NCBI GenBank assembly: GCA_965240325.2
Contig: OZ251238.1
Span: 186,001-250,000, forward strand
Reading direction: 5' to 3'
Origin: Rebecca billardiae RCC1528
Lineage: Eukaryota > Haptophyta
Length of the DNA: 64,000 bases
Shown piece after piece: positions 1-9,312 of this stretch. A program made the position numbers and the translations under genes. Numbering within the stretch: the stretch's first letter is position 1; every line of letters begins with the position of its first letter. The notes below the pieces were generated by a model. The model did not search any database. It was not told the DNA's origin and was given only the letters and a program-made list of their open reading frames with translations.

Positions 1-1
1 C

Positions 2-526
2 GCGGCCGCTCGGGACTCGGCGCAGCACGTGGCGCGCGTGGCGCGCTTTGTGCGCGCGCTTGGACCCAAGGGCTGCGACGCGTTCGCCGGGGCGGCCTCC
101 CTGCTGGACGGCGACCGGGCGGCGTGGGACTGCGGCTACCAGCCCGCGGAGCTGAGCGCACGGCTGCGCCGGCTGCTCGAGACCTCGAACGTGCCGCGGG
201 AGCAGCCGCTGTGCGACGCCGAGCAGGAGAAGCGTGCGCTGCGCGCGCTGCTCGGCAAGGAGGGCGTGGCCTTGCACGAGTTTGAGGCCTTCGCGGCGCT
301 GCTCGCTGACGCGTACGCCAACGTGCTCGGCGCCGCGCGGCGAAACCCGTTCGCGCCCGTCCCAGCGCAGCTCAGCGCGGTCTGCGCAGCCGACTCAGTG
401 CCGGGCACCCGCGGCGCGCCGCCATCATCGTCGTCGTCGTCGCCTTCCGCATGGCCCACGCGAAACCCGTCCAGGTGCACCGCGGGGCACCTTGGCATTG
501 CGGCCAATGGGTCGAGGGTGCCCTGA
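2..526 (+). CDS. Partial gene: C-terminal part of a glycosyltransferase-like protein
   Basis: The frame is open from base 2, so the 5' part lies outside the window; TGA at 524-526. About 174 residues are visible. They contain a helical stretch with LGPKG, a conserved AAWDCGYQPAEL motif (about residues 40-51) and ETSNVPREQPLCDAEQEKR. The same sequence recurs on the minus strand at about 18.42-18.65 kb, there as the tail of a broken glycosyltransferase-like gene, and that is the only basis for the functional name. The last ~50 residues (Ser run, Pro-rich) could lie beyond the true end of the coding part. This copy runs further into HEFEAFAALLADAY, which the other copy lacks, so it looks like the more complete one. 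Confidence 0.45.
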   Translation, partial: AAARDSAQHVARVARFVRALGPKGCDAFAGAASLLDGDRAAWDCGYQPAELSARLRRLLETSNVPREQPLCDAEQEKRALRALLGKEGVALHEFEAFAALLADAYANVLGAARRNPFAPVPAQLSAVCAADSVPGTRGAPPSSSSSSPSAWPTRNPSRCTAGHLGIAANGSRVP

Positions 527-982
527 AGAGAGTATGATCACAGGCCGTCTCGCCAGCACCGATGCGCATCGGTCTCAAGAAGTTTTCAACGGACTGTGTC
601 TGTGACACTGACTGTCCGAAGACGAAGAGTGGCCGCCGCGAGGCCGGGACCCGAGACCGGTGGCCCGCACGGCGGAGTGAGCGACTGCCGCCGCGCCGGC
701 ATGAAGTTGACACGCAAGTCTGGCGTGCAGTCAGAGCCGCGCAGCCAGCCGCCTGGAAATGACGGGCGTATCCATCGCCTTAGCGCGACAATCGCCTGCC
801 GCCACGTCCGCGACGTCCGCGTGCGACGCCATTGCTATCCGATTCGGTGCCTTCGCTGCGGAAGCTCAGAAAATCTACGACTCGACGCGTTCTTGCAATC
901 TTGCAATGCAGGTGAACCCGCGTTCCGGAATCCGGACTCATCACCCGTCCAGCGCTATTCGAGCCTCTGGCGGTTGCCGGCG
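527..982 (+). other. Intergenic / 5' region of the coiled-coil gene
   Basis: No gene recognised. The frame of the coiled-coil gene is open through most of this stretch and contains an ATG at 701, but the peptide it would add is Arg/Pro-rich and not helix-forming. It is treated here as untranslated leader. Confidence 0.4.
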
Positions 983-1843
983 ATGGCTGAGGACCGCGCG
1001 CCACCCACGACGGAGGGCGAGGACGACGTCGAAGCGGAGGCCGCCTCGGTGAGCGAAGCGCTCGGCGCGCAGCTGAAGGAGCTCTCCGCCCATATCGCCG
1101 CCGATCGCGCGCTCCTCGACGGGCTGAGCGAGCTTTCCGTCTCGGCTGAGGCGTCTCGCGCCGCGAGCGCGGAGCACCGCGCTGCTGCAGAGCAGTTGCT
1201 ACGAGCCGTCGACAGCGAGCTGAGTGGGCTGCGCAGTGAGCTCGCGAGTGCGCTGAGGCGCGCGTCGGATTCGGAGGCGGACACGCAGCGGCTGGCGGAC
1301 GAGCTCGCGGCCGTGCACGCCGAGGCGGCAAGCGCAGCGGCGTCACGCGGCGAGGCGGAGCAGGCGGCGGCGGCTGAGCGACATGCGGCGCAGCAAGCCG
1401 CCGCACGCGGTGACGCGGAGCGCTCACAGCTGCGGCAGGCGCTCGCAGACGCCCGGAGAGGCTTGGAGGAGGAGCGGGCGCGGGCGAGTGCCGAGGCCGC
1501 GCGGGCATCACGCGCTGAGGCAGTGGCCGATGGCGCGCGCCGTGAGGCGGCAGCGGAGCGCGCAAGGGCGGAGCAGGCTGCCCGCGCCGCCGCCGAGGCG
1601 CAGGAAGGGGCGCAGCGGCTGAAAGCGGAGGCGAAGAGCGCAAAGAAGGCGCTCGTCGAGATCACGCGCGACGCCAAGCTCGCGCGCGACGAGTGCGAGC
1701 GCGTGCGTCGGCGCAACAGCCAGCTGGAGCAGGAGGTGGGCGCAATCCGCGCGCTGCTCGCAGACCTCGAGGGTGGCACCGGCTCCTTCGACGAGGTGAT
1801 TGACCACCTTAACGACATGGAGCGTATCGCCGTGAAGATGTGA
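983..1843 (+). CDS. Coiled-coil protein of unknown function
   Basis: Single-exon ORF of 286 residues, TGA at 1841-1843. The ATG at 983 is preferred because the acidic, Ala/Glu-rich protein begins there; an in-frame ATG at 701 would add about 94 low-quality residues. After a short acidic N-terminus (about residues 1-25) almost the whole chain is a heptad-rich helix of Ala, Glu, Arg and Leu, with blocks such as EEERARASAEA and RRNSQLEQEVGAIRALL. It ends in a short non-repetitive tail (FDEVIDHLNDMERIAVKM). No catalytic motif, membrane segment or signal peptide is visible. A structural or scaffold role (cytoskeletal or flagellar) is the default for such a composition but is not shown. It has no obvious partner nearby. 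Confidence 0.6.
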   Translation: MAEDRAPPTTEGEDDVEAEAASVSEALGAQLKELSAHIAADRALLDGLSELSVSAEASRAASAEHRAAAEQLLRAVDSELSGLRSELASALRRASDSEADTQRLADELAAVHAEAASAAASRGEAEQAAAAERHAAQQAAARGDAERSQLRQALADARRGLEEERARASAEAARASRAEAVADGARREAAAERARAEQAARAAAEAQEGAQRLKAEAKSAKKALVEITRDAKLARDECERVRRRNSQLEQEVGAIRALLADLEGGTGSFDEVIDHLNDMERIAVKM

Positions 1844-2590
1844 CTGGGCTGGCCGGCTGCCGCGCATCCATCGCGACCCCGTCAGGCTGCGAGAGGCCGT
1901 GTGGCACTCACCTCCACATGTCGCCACAGCGGCGGGGCCCGCGGCGGGTTCTTAATGCGGTTCGGGCCGTTCGGCCGGTGGCTCGCGGTCCGCCGTCGGA
2001 CCCGCCGTCACCGCGCCGCACAGACGCAGAGTCGTCACAGTGGCTATCTACCGATCATGTGCGTCGCGGCAGGCTCCATCAGACTCGCGTCACTCCGGTA
2101 CTCGTGGCAGATATCGGACCGCTGGCGGGTCTGTCAGCATATTATTCATCACGAGACTACACGACCGATCCACCGCGTAGTACCGTATGGCGCGTAATTT
2201 GGCCGAGCTAATCGTCGTCACGGTATAGTGCAGCGGCGCAGTACGCGGGTAGGCGGCAGGCGCCGGCAGCGCGGTAGCAGTAAGTAGGCAGCTAGTACTC
2301 GGCTGTACTCGCTGCGCGGTCTCGCACTCGCCGGGGTGTACCCTGTGATTTTTGCAGGAATCTGTAGTGTCACGGCACCCTCCCCCCCTGCCCCTAGGGG
2401 GCCCATAGGGGCGACCCCCCAGATACCCAGGCTGAGCGGCTTTCTACCCCTCTGTAGGGACATGTCCCGGAAGTCACCGGCTGCCCATAGTGTGCACGAC
2501 ACTGTTTGATTATTCCTCTGTATAGTCAGCGACGGTCCGCGCGCGCGCCGCCGCGCCGCGGCGCCGCCTAAGCTGCCGCTGGCGGCGGCC
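1844..2590. other. Intergenic, no gene seen
   Basis: Mixed-composition DNA with no credible ORF. Two short C/G-rich runs near 2380-2420 precede the minisatellite array. Nothing else supported. Confidence 0.5.
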
Positions 2591-2599
2591 GCCCGCCGC

Positions 2600-2858
2600 G
2601 CCGCGCCAAGACCCCCCCCCCACCCGACCGCCCGACCCGACCCGACTGCCCGACTGCCAGTGCCACGCCGCGCCAAGACCCCCTCCCCACCCGACCGCCC
2701 GACCCGACCCGACCGCCCGACTGCCACGCCAGTCCGGGGCTAGTCCGGGCCAGTCCGGGCCATGGCCGCCGCGCCGCCGCCGCGCCAAGGACCCCCCCCC
2801 CCACCCGACCGCCCGACCCGACCCGACTGCCCGACTGCCAGTGCCACGCCGCGCCAAG

Positions 2859-2899
<41 letters not shown>

Positions 2900-3150
2900 A
2901 CCCGACCGCCCGACCCGACCAGTCCGGGCCATGGCCGCCGCGCCGCCGCCGCGCCAACCAAGACCCCCCCCCCCACCCGACCGCCCGACCCGACCCGACT
3001 GCCCGACTGCCAGTGCCACGCCGCGCCAAGACCCCCCCCCCCACCCGACCGCCCGACCCGACCCGACCGCCCGACTGCCACGCCAGTCCGGGGCTAGTCC
3101 GGGCCAGTCCGGGCCATGGCCGCCGCGCCGCCGCCGCGCCAAGACCCCAC
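2600..3150 (+). repeat. C-rich higher-order minisatellite array 1
   Basis: Tandem units of about 70 bp are built from CGCCAAGACC, a C run, repeated CGACC/CCGAC pentamers, and CCCGACTGCCAGTGCCACG. Every second or third unit is extended by a block of three AGTCCGGG motifs ending GGGCCATGGCCGCC. The C runs vary in length; the longest is an uninterrupted 40-nt run at 2860-2899. The array faces plus here; array 2 (4575-5210) has the same orientation and array 3 (7285-7500) is its reverse complement. The apparent long ORFs through it are proline/arginine nonsense produced by the repeat. Confidence 0.9.
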
Positions 3151-4560
3151 CTTGAATGACCCCAGTGGGCGGAAATGGCCATATCTCCCGGAGATTGCGT
3201 TTACTGACGTACGTCAGTAAAGTTTCGTCGGGATTTTCAGCAATTTCATTGGAGGAGGGTGCCTCACTCTATTGTCCAAACTTGCATTTTCGGGATGTGA
3301 AGCTGTAAGTGTTTCGCCTTGCGGAGTAGCGCAGCCGCCAATCCGTCCAATGGGAAGCCAGCTCGGGCTTCGCTCAATGAAAAATGATCACATCGGCTCC
3401 CGCGAGCCCCGATAGGAAATAGAGCTCGCTCCGTTCCACTTCGTCGGTATCTCGCCGTCTCGTGGTGGGCGAGGGGCGGAGCTGAGTGGTTGGGTCTGCG
3501 GCGCGGACTGCGATGCTGGGCTGCTGACGTTCTCCGCGCGGGATATCTGAGGGGCACGCGAGCTGTATGTAGGGCACGCCTTGCAAACAATCTCCCCGCT
3601 GTACGTGCAGGTCATGCTAGCGTCCTCCGCGCCAAAAAAACCTGCTTGTTCTTGCGCGAGGCCCGAGTCCGCGGCACTCGGTCGCTGCTCGCCGCAAGCT
3701 GGCACGCGTCAGCGTCTACACATTCACGATTCGGTGGTCATCGTGCGCCTGAGGACGGGGGCGATCTACTGAGTGCGCTGCTAGATGAGCAGGGCCGCGT
3801 AAGGTTAGATCACCCTGCTCCTCACGCCTTGCGCGCACCTTGGGTTGCTTCCGTCACGCTTGAGGCGCTTCACGTCGCACGGGTCGGCGTAAGCTGTGTG
3901 TGTGATGCAAGCAGACGTCTTCCAAGCCTGGCTTGTACCCGATGGGAGAGCATACTTCTATCGCCTTCAGCCACCACCTTCTCCGGCGTTCGACGCCCAC
4001 ACTACATGCGACCACAGCCATACGCAGCTCGTCGGGACTCGTCTCCGTTAGCTTATCGATGTGCAAACGCCAAGGCCTGTGACACGCAGGGAAGACTGAT
4101 TCGCCATGGCATTTGTGCACTGCGTGAAGTATTGACACCAGCGCACGTTCGCCAGGTAGATTTGCGGGAGCAGAGCGTGCTTTTCTGCAAGGATTCGCAC
4201 ACGTATCACAGAAGTTCAGCAGTCGCGGGCTCGGACTGAAGATCTCTGCACCGTCGCTTGGCCGTGAGTGACAGGAACAGGCGAGGAGCTCCCACGGTGC
4301 TGGCGCACAACATGCCGTGACAGCGGGGGGCACACACATGGCGCGTGCGCTGACACAACCGCGCGGACGACCGGGCTAGGCGCCACTGATCGGCCGCCCT
4401 CGGGCAAGGCACCGGCGGACTTCGCGGCCGGAACGCCATCGGGACAGCCGTCCCTCGTTTCGGCCGCCAGATAGTCTTTCGCCTTCTTCAAAACTCTAAA
4501 CATTGACTGGCCAAGTAACTCTGAGATTCGCAATCGTGCGGCCAAAAACGGGGCTGGGGG
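3151..4560. other. Intergenic, no gene supported; contains a perfect palindrome
   Basis: Moderate-GC DNA. A perfect 22-bp palindrome centred on ACGTACGT lies at 3200-3221. A frame open on the plus strand over about 3490-4239 has no ATG for its first ~170 codons and no recognisable domain, so it is not called. A short T/A-rich leader follows the array at 3180-3300. Confidence 0.5.
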
Positions 4561-4574
4561 GCAGTCAAGGTGCC

Positions 4575-5210
4575 CCCCCCCCCACCCGACCGCGCCCGAC
4601 CCGACCCGACTGCCCGACTGCCAGTGCCACGCCGCGCCAAGACCCCCCCCTCCCACCCGACCGCCCGACCCGACCCGACTGCCCGACTGCCACGCCAGTC
4701 CGGGGCTAGTCCGGGCCAGTCCGGGCCATGGCCGCCGCGCCGCCCGGCCGCGCCAAGACCCCCCCCCCCCCGACCCGACCGCCCGACCCGACCCGACTGC
4801 CCGACTGCCAGTGCCACGCCGCGCCAAGACCCCCCCCCCCCCCACCCGACCGCCCGACCCGACCCGACCGCCCGACTGCCACGCCAGTCCGGGGCTAGTC
4901 CGGGCCAGTCCGGGCCATGGCCGCCGCGCCGCCGCCGCGCCAAGACCCCGCGGCCCCCCCCCACGGCCCACCCGACCGCCCGACCCGACCCGACTGCCCG
5001 ACTGCCAGTGCCGCGCCGCGCCAAGACCCCCCCCCCCACCCGACCGCCCGACCCGACCCGACTGCCCGACTGCCATGCCAGTCCGGGGCTGCCACGCCAG
5101 TCCGGGGCTAGTCCGGACCAGTCCGGGCCATGGCCGCCGCGCCGCGCCGCGCCAAGACCCCCCCCCCCACCCGGTCGCCCGACCCGACCCGACTGCCCGA
5201 CTCGGGGCCA
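4575..5210 (+). repeat. C-rich higher-order minisatellite array 2
   Basis: Same unit structure and orientation as the array at 2.6-3.15 kb: CGCCAAGACC plus C run, CGACC pentamers, GACTGCCAGTGCCACG, and the extension with AGTCCGGG motifs and CCATGGCCGCC. At least six units, with C runs mostly of 8-13 nt. It lies on the 3' side of the primase gene. Confidence 0.9.
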
Positions 5211-5224
5211 CGCCCCGGCCGCCC

Positions 5225-5690
5225 GGCCGGGGCACAACGCGCGCGCGCCGCGCTGGGTGGACAAATGGGGGCGTGGCGCGCGCGCGCGCGCCGTCGCGCG
5301 GCCGACGACCTCGGTCGCCAGCGCGCTCGCCGCGCGACCGCGGCGCGCGTGGCCGGGTGCGCACGCCGCGGGCGGCGCAGCGCGAGGACGGACGGGTCGC
5401 CGCGCCGCGCAGCGCGCGCGCCGCGCCGGGTGGACAAATGGGGGCGTGGCGCGCGCGCGCGCGCCGTGCGGCCGACGACCTCGGTCGCCAGCGCGCTCGC
5501 CGCGCGACCGCGGCGCGCGTGGCCGGACGCGCACGCTGCGGGCGGCGCCGAGCGCGAGGAGACGGGTCGATGCGCCGCGCACGAGCGGCCCGCCCGGCTG
5601 AGCCAACCGTGACTGCCCGCCGCGCCGTGCGCGCGCCTTGTCCGGGTGGACAAATGGGGGCGTGGGGGCGCCGGCGCCGCATCATCGTGG
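5225..5690 (+). repeat. ~173-bp satellite-like tandem repeat
   Basis: Three copies of a block starting GGGTGGACAAATGGGGGCGT at 5255, 5428 and 5644 (spacings 173 and 216 bp). The first two share the following GACGACCTCGGTCGCCAGCG segment and long (GC)n runs; the third is truncated. It directly abuts the C-rich array. No coding signal beyond repeat artefacts. Confidence 0.75.
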
Positions 5691-5927
5691 GCACGTAGGC
5701 GTTCGACCGCTCAGCCGCGCAGCTTCTTCCAACCAACTCCGATATGTATAATTCTGAATATATAATAATGCTGACGTCGTCTGCCCGTCCGCACTGACCA
5801 CTGTGTGCTGAGGATGCATTCTGACCGATACGCGACTGTTGCAGTTATTGATTGCCGCGTCGTCGTCCTAACTCTAAACTCAGACTAACATTAACAAGTG
5901 GCGCGGCCGAGCAGCTAGCTGCAGCAG
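5691..5927. other. Short AT-richer spacer at the 3' side of the primase gene
   Basis: AT-rich relative to its surroundings (for example 5745-5775). It would hold the 3' UTR and polyadenylation region of the minus-strand primase. No specific signal can be called. Confidence 0.35.
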
Positions 5928-7268
5928 CTAAGTTCCGTCGAAGGCGTCGGAGCAGGGCGCCGCAAACGTCTGGCCAGGGGCGGGCAGCGCCGCGGCGGTG
6001 CCGCAGCCGGCCTCACGGGCGGGCTGCTGCGCGGGGCCGCAGCACCCGCGCGCGCACGCGCCGCTGGGCAGATGGCGGTACGGTAGCCCCCGGAGGCGAA
6101 CGGCGCGCGCGCCGCGCCGGCCGCCAGCAGCGGCGACGCACACGGGATCACCGCAGCACAGGTCCATGCCGTCGGCGTTGGCGACGTAGTAGACGGTCCT
6201 GCTCGCATGCTCGCCGCGCTTGCGCTCGCACCACCTGCTCGTGGTCGAGCACGTCGCGATGCGGCCGTGCGGCGTGCTCCCTGCGTACACCCGCTGGACG
6301 CGCGGCCAGTGCCCGGTGGCGCCTGCGCCGGCCGCGTGCGCGTCGAGCTGCGCGTTGAGCCACGCGACGAGCGCGCCGCGCCCCGCGGCGCGCGCGCAGA
6401 GCGGCGCCTGCGGGTGGGGCGGCGGGCACGGCGGCGCACGCCGCGCCGCCGCCGGCGCGCCGGGGCGGGCGCTGCCCGCCGCGGCGCTCGCGGCGAACTC
6501 GAAGCGCTCGGTGCGCAGCCGCGTCAGCGCGAGCCAACGCGCCGGCTCGCAGCGCTGCCGCAGGGCGTGCCCGGCCGGCAGCGCCGAGAGCCAGGCGCAG
6601 CGCACGACGCCCGAGCCGTCGGCAGCGACGACGGCGGCGGGCAGGTAGGGCGGGCCGCCGTCCGCCTTGGCCGTGAACGGCAAGCGCAAGCCGGAGCGGT
6701 AGATCGACCCATCGACCTCGGCCTTGGCAAAGAGGGCGCGCACAGGGCTCGCCTGCAGCCGCACGTCCAGCTCCCGCGCGACGCGCTGCGCCTCCGAGGA
6801 GCTCAGGACCGCACTGTCGCCCCAGGTGGCGTGCAGGCCCGCGCGGAACAGGCCGGCGTCGTCCGCGGCGACCCCGGGGCGCGAGGGCGTCGCCGCGCGC
6901 GCCGAGACGTGCACGGCGTGGCCGCGCGCGGGACGGGGCACGCCGTGGAACGCAGCGTCTGCCGCGTCGTAGAGGTCGACGAGCAGCGCGGCGAGGGCGT
7001 CGTACGAGGGCATGCGGGAGAAGCGCAGATCCACGTCGACGCCGAACCGCGCGCGCGCGCCGAACGTCTCGACGACCATGGGCGCGCGCGCGCCAAGCAG
7101 CGCGTACGACGACGCGACGAGCGCGTCCAGCCGCGGCAGAGAGGCGCTCGGCACGTGCAGCCGACCGCCCACCCTGTGGCCGTCGGCGTCGCGGAGGAAC
7201 ACAATCTCGTGGGTGCACGGCTCGTCGCCGCCGGCGCGCGCGCGATTTGCCCCGGCCGGTGGTAGCAC
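5928..7268 (-). CDS. PrimPol/UL52-type archaeo-eukaryotic primase, 5' end uncertain
   Basis: Open frame of 446 codons, TAG at 5928-5930. Known family signatures are visible in order (numbered from 7268): motif I FGVDVDLRF with the paired aspartates of the metal site (78 and 80); motif II GLHATWGD with the nucleotide-contacting histidine (146); motif III EVDGSIYRSGLRLPF (184-198). A C-terminal zinc knuckle follows with Cys347, His354, Cys371/372 and Cys377, the C-x6-H...C-x4-C spacing of PrimPol and herpes-type UL52. Such enzymes start and extend DNA chains, in replication restart (cellular PrimPol) or in replication of large DNA viruses. No ATG precedes motif I except at 7079, which would drop conserved-looking sequence. 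The real start is therefore in an upstream exon or was lost at the minisatellite immediately 5'. The central Ala/Pro stretch (265-300) is lineage padding. DxD rather than DxE at motif I resembles viral members; origin is undecided. Confidence 0.65.
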   Translation of the reverse strand: MLPPAGANRARAGGDEPCTHEIVFLRDADGHRVGGRLHVPSASLPRLDALVASSYALLGARAPMVVETFGARARFGVDVDLRFSRMPSYDALAALLVDLYDAADAAFHGVPRPARGHAVHVSARAATPSRPGVAADDAGLFRAGLHATWGDSAVLSSSEAQRVARELDVRLQASPVRALFAKAEVDGSIYRSGLRLPFTAKADGGPPYLPAAVVAADGSGVVRCAWLSALPAGHALRQRCEPARWLALTRLRTERFEFAASAAAGSARPGAPAAARRAPPCPPPHPQAPLCARAAGRGALVAWLNAQLDAHAAGAGATGHWPRVQRVYAGSTPHGRIATCSTTSRWCERKRGEHASRTVYYVANADGMDLCCGDPVCVAAAGGRRGARAVRLRGLPYRHLPSGACARGCCGPAQQPAREAGCGTAAALPAPGQTFAAPCSDAFDGT

Positions 7269-7284
7269 GGGCGGCCGGGCGTGG

Positions 7285-7560
7285 CAGTCCGAGGCAGTCG
7301 GGTGGTCGGGTCGGGTCGGGGGGGGGTCTTGGCGCGGCGCCCGGCGGCCATGGCCCGGGCTGGTCCGGACTAGCCCCGGACCGGCGTGGCAGTCGGGCGG
7401 TCGGGTCGGGTCGGGCGGTCGGGTGGGGGGGGGGGGTCTTGGCGCGGCGTGGCACTGGCAGTCGGGTAGTCGGGTCGGGTCGGGCGGTCAGGTGGCCCGC
7501 CAAGCACAGCGGCCGTGGTCGGGTGCCGCCCGCCAGCACGGCGGCCGTGGTCGGGTGGGC
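7285..7560 (-). repeat. C-rich higher-order minisatellite array 3 (inverted)
   Basis: Reverse complement of arrays 1 and 2: GGTCTTGGCGCGGCG after G runs, GGTCGGGTCGGGTCGG blocks, and the extension with CCGGACTAGCCCCGGAC next to CGGCCATGG. It abuts the 5' end of the primase ORF. From about 7500 a two-copy repeat of CGGCCGTGGTCGGGTG closes the array. Confidence 0.85.
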
Positions 7561-7987
7561 CCGACTGCACCGCTCAACAGCTAGGGATGACGAGGAATCG
7601 GGCGTGTCACGTCGGCCAATCAGAGCGCGCGCGCGTGCGCGCCCACTTACAGCTTCCCGCACTCTTCCTGGAAACTCCAGATTCCTGCAAAAATGGCAGG
7701 ATAGACCCTCGCCGGCATCAGTCAGCGCATCAAGTATATCGACATCAGTGGCTCCGGCTTCGGTCCACCCCCCCCCGTCCGGTCACTGGAGCCGACGGTA
7801 CGGTTTAGGTTACGACATCTTGAGACTTGATAGTGACACTGCAATCGTCCCGGCGGGACGATCGCCGCCTCTGATGCCATCTACCGGATCAGCTCCTATC
7901 TCAGACCACGACCCCAGGCTGCGGTCCCTTGGACGGCATTACGCCTTTACGAATTACGGCCAGATGGATCATCAGCCACACTGCCAC
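7561..7987. other. Intergenic, no gene seen
   Basis: Moderate-GC DNA with a C-run at about 7770-7780. No gene or signal supported. Confidence 0.45.
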
Positions 7988-8161
7988 ACCTCCAATATAG
8001 GTTCAGACTACGACTCTATTTTCTATAAGTAAATACCCAATCCGGGTGCCATTTTCGCATATGTATTCAGGTGTCCGGAACACTCTCGGACTGTGCTGAA
8101 ATATGAGTAAGGGACGGGTCGTAATTACATGGTAAAAATAGAGTCTGAACCTATTGGGAGG
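7988..8161. mobile_element. Foldback MITE-like element (174 bp)
   Basis: The ends are inverted copies: the left arm starts ACCTCC, continues through TAGGTTCAGACT and GACTCTATTTT, and ends near 8022; the right arm (8134-8161) is its reverse complement with a few indels. The interior is also partly self-complementary (CATATGTATTCAGG.. against CTGAAATATG), so the whole unit can fold into one long hairpin. No coding capacity and no clear target-site duplication. This is the architecture of a non-autonomous foldback/MITE transposon. Confidence 0.6.
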
Positions 8162-9079
8162 TCGGTCGGATGACTCGGATGCGACATTTATATTCTCGTT
8201 GAAGTCTGATCAATCGGGGGTCGGAAGGAACTCTGCCGCATAGTCCGCTTGGTTGACTTCGGCTCGGGGCCAAGACGGAACGGTCACGGAGCTGGGGGGG
8301 TGGACCGGAGCTGGAGCCCGCAGTCTCAGGGCTCTCACTCTGACACGCTCACTGACTCACTCTCAGCAGAAATGCAGCAGATCCGAGATCATCGATACTA
8401 CTGCTTAGTATTCCTATCGTCTGATCACGTGCGGACGCGAATGCAGCCACTTCATTAAATAATAATAATGTCATTATGCGGCGGATAAGTGCGCCAGCCG
8501 TACTAGCGCGCGCGCTATGGCCCAATTGACGACTACGATGATCATGATGGGCTGCACAGCTGACTCAGGGTCCGACCTGGGTGACCCACATGCCCACAGT
8601 ACAGGGGGGTCCAGATGGTGGCGCCCACTTTGGTCGGTGGCTGGCCATATTGGTAGTGCGGCGTGCACACCGTCCGGCCTCTGGATGGGCATTGAGCGGT
8701 GGCAAGGTCGCTATATCGCGTGACGTGGTCCGAGAGAAGGTTGTTGCCAGCCCTGATCACCTTGCTAGCCATGTCGGCCGATGCTCGCCCCGCTGTTGAC
8801 AGGCGCGCACACGCCAAACGTATTTGCACGGCAGGCGTCTGTCGGCAGCCGTGTCGGACGGCGGTCGCACGACTTACCGCGCAGCCAACCTTGCTCGTCA
8901 GATCCACGGCTTATAGGGTCAGATGGACCATCGCCAGGCATGCACCGTCGCAATGCATGCCCCAGAGGCCCAGAGGGCAGTATGGCCGTCAGAACGGTGA
9001 TCCTGGCCGCTACCTGCCCATCCTTCCCATGCTGACGCAACCCCACCGGCGCGCCGGTCGTACGGGGGCGTGGACGTGG
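8162..9079. other. Intergenic with a dispersed repeat copy
   Basis: No gene seen. Bases about 8544-8594 (GATGGGCTGC, AGCTGACTCAG, TGACCCACATGCC) match 17523-17575 just upstream of the thioredoxin gene at roughly 80 percent, a short dispersed repeat in the same orientation. Confidence 0.5.
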
Positions 9080-9312
9080 ACGTGAGAGTGGTCGAAAAGT
9101 CGGAAGGAAAGCTGTCACTCACGCACACGCGCTCGTACGGCGACGCCGACCGGCGAGTGCAACGCCCCCCTATCCCAGACGTTGCACTCCCGCCTTGGAT
9201 CGCGATGGGACGGGTACAGTATTCACGCCCGCCATGGCTTCAAGCCACGGCGGGCATGAAATACTGTAGGCTTCCCATTCCGAATTACTGGGAAGCTTCA
9301 TCTTGGATCCCC
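9080..9312 (+). repeat. Dispersed repeat family A, copy 1
   Basis: Clearly homologous, in inverse orientation, to about 63541-63740. Shared blocks include GAGTGGTC, GGAAGGAAGCTGTCACTCA (one indel), CACGCGCTCGT, CTTGGATCGCGATGGGACGGG and CGCCCGCCATGGCTTCC. One forward frame gives similar peptides in both copies (SEGKLSLTHTRS versus SGRKLSLKLTRSS), which hints at a decayed coding element, but I recognise no protein family. The copies differ by a 50-bp hairpin present only here. Confidence 0.6.
9215..9268. repeat. Near-perfect hairpin, arms of about 26 bp
   Basis: Left arm starts TACAGTATTCACGCCCGCC and continues ATGGCTT; the right arm is its reverse complement with two mismatches and one indel, with almost no loop. 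A second shorter hairpin (GCTTCCCA / TGGGAAGC, 9270-9296) follows directly. The first hairpin interrupts repeat family A at CGCCATGGCTT. It could be a small foldback insertion or a hairpin-forming transcript. Confidence 0.6.

Noticed and set aside
2510-3142. Long Gly/Arg/Pro frames through the minisatellite arrays (also at 4.2-5.7 kb)
   Set aside because: They simply translate the repeat unit; length follows copy number and no flanking exon or motif supports them.
3490-4239. 250-codon plus-strand frame
   Set aside because: No ATG in its first ~170 codons, no domain, and competing frames overlap; could be a chance open frame or an unrecognised exon.
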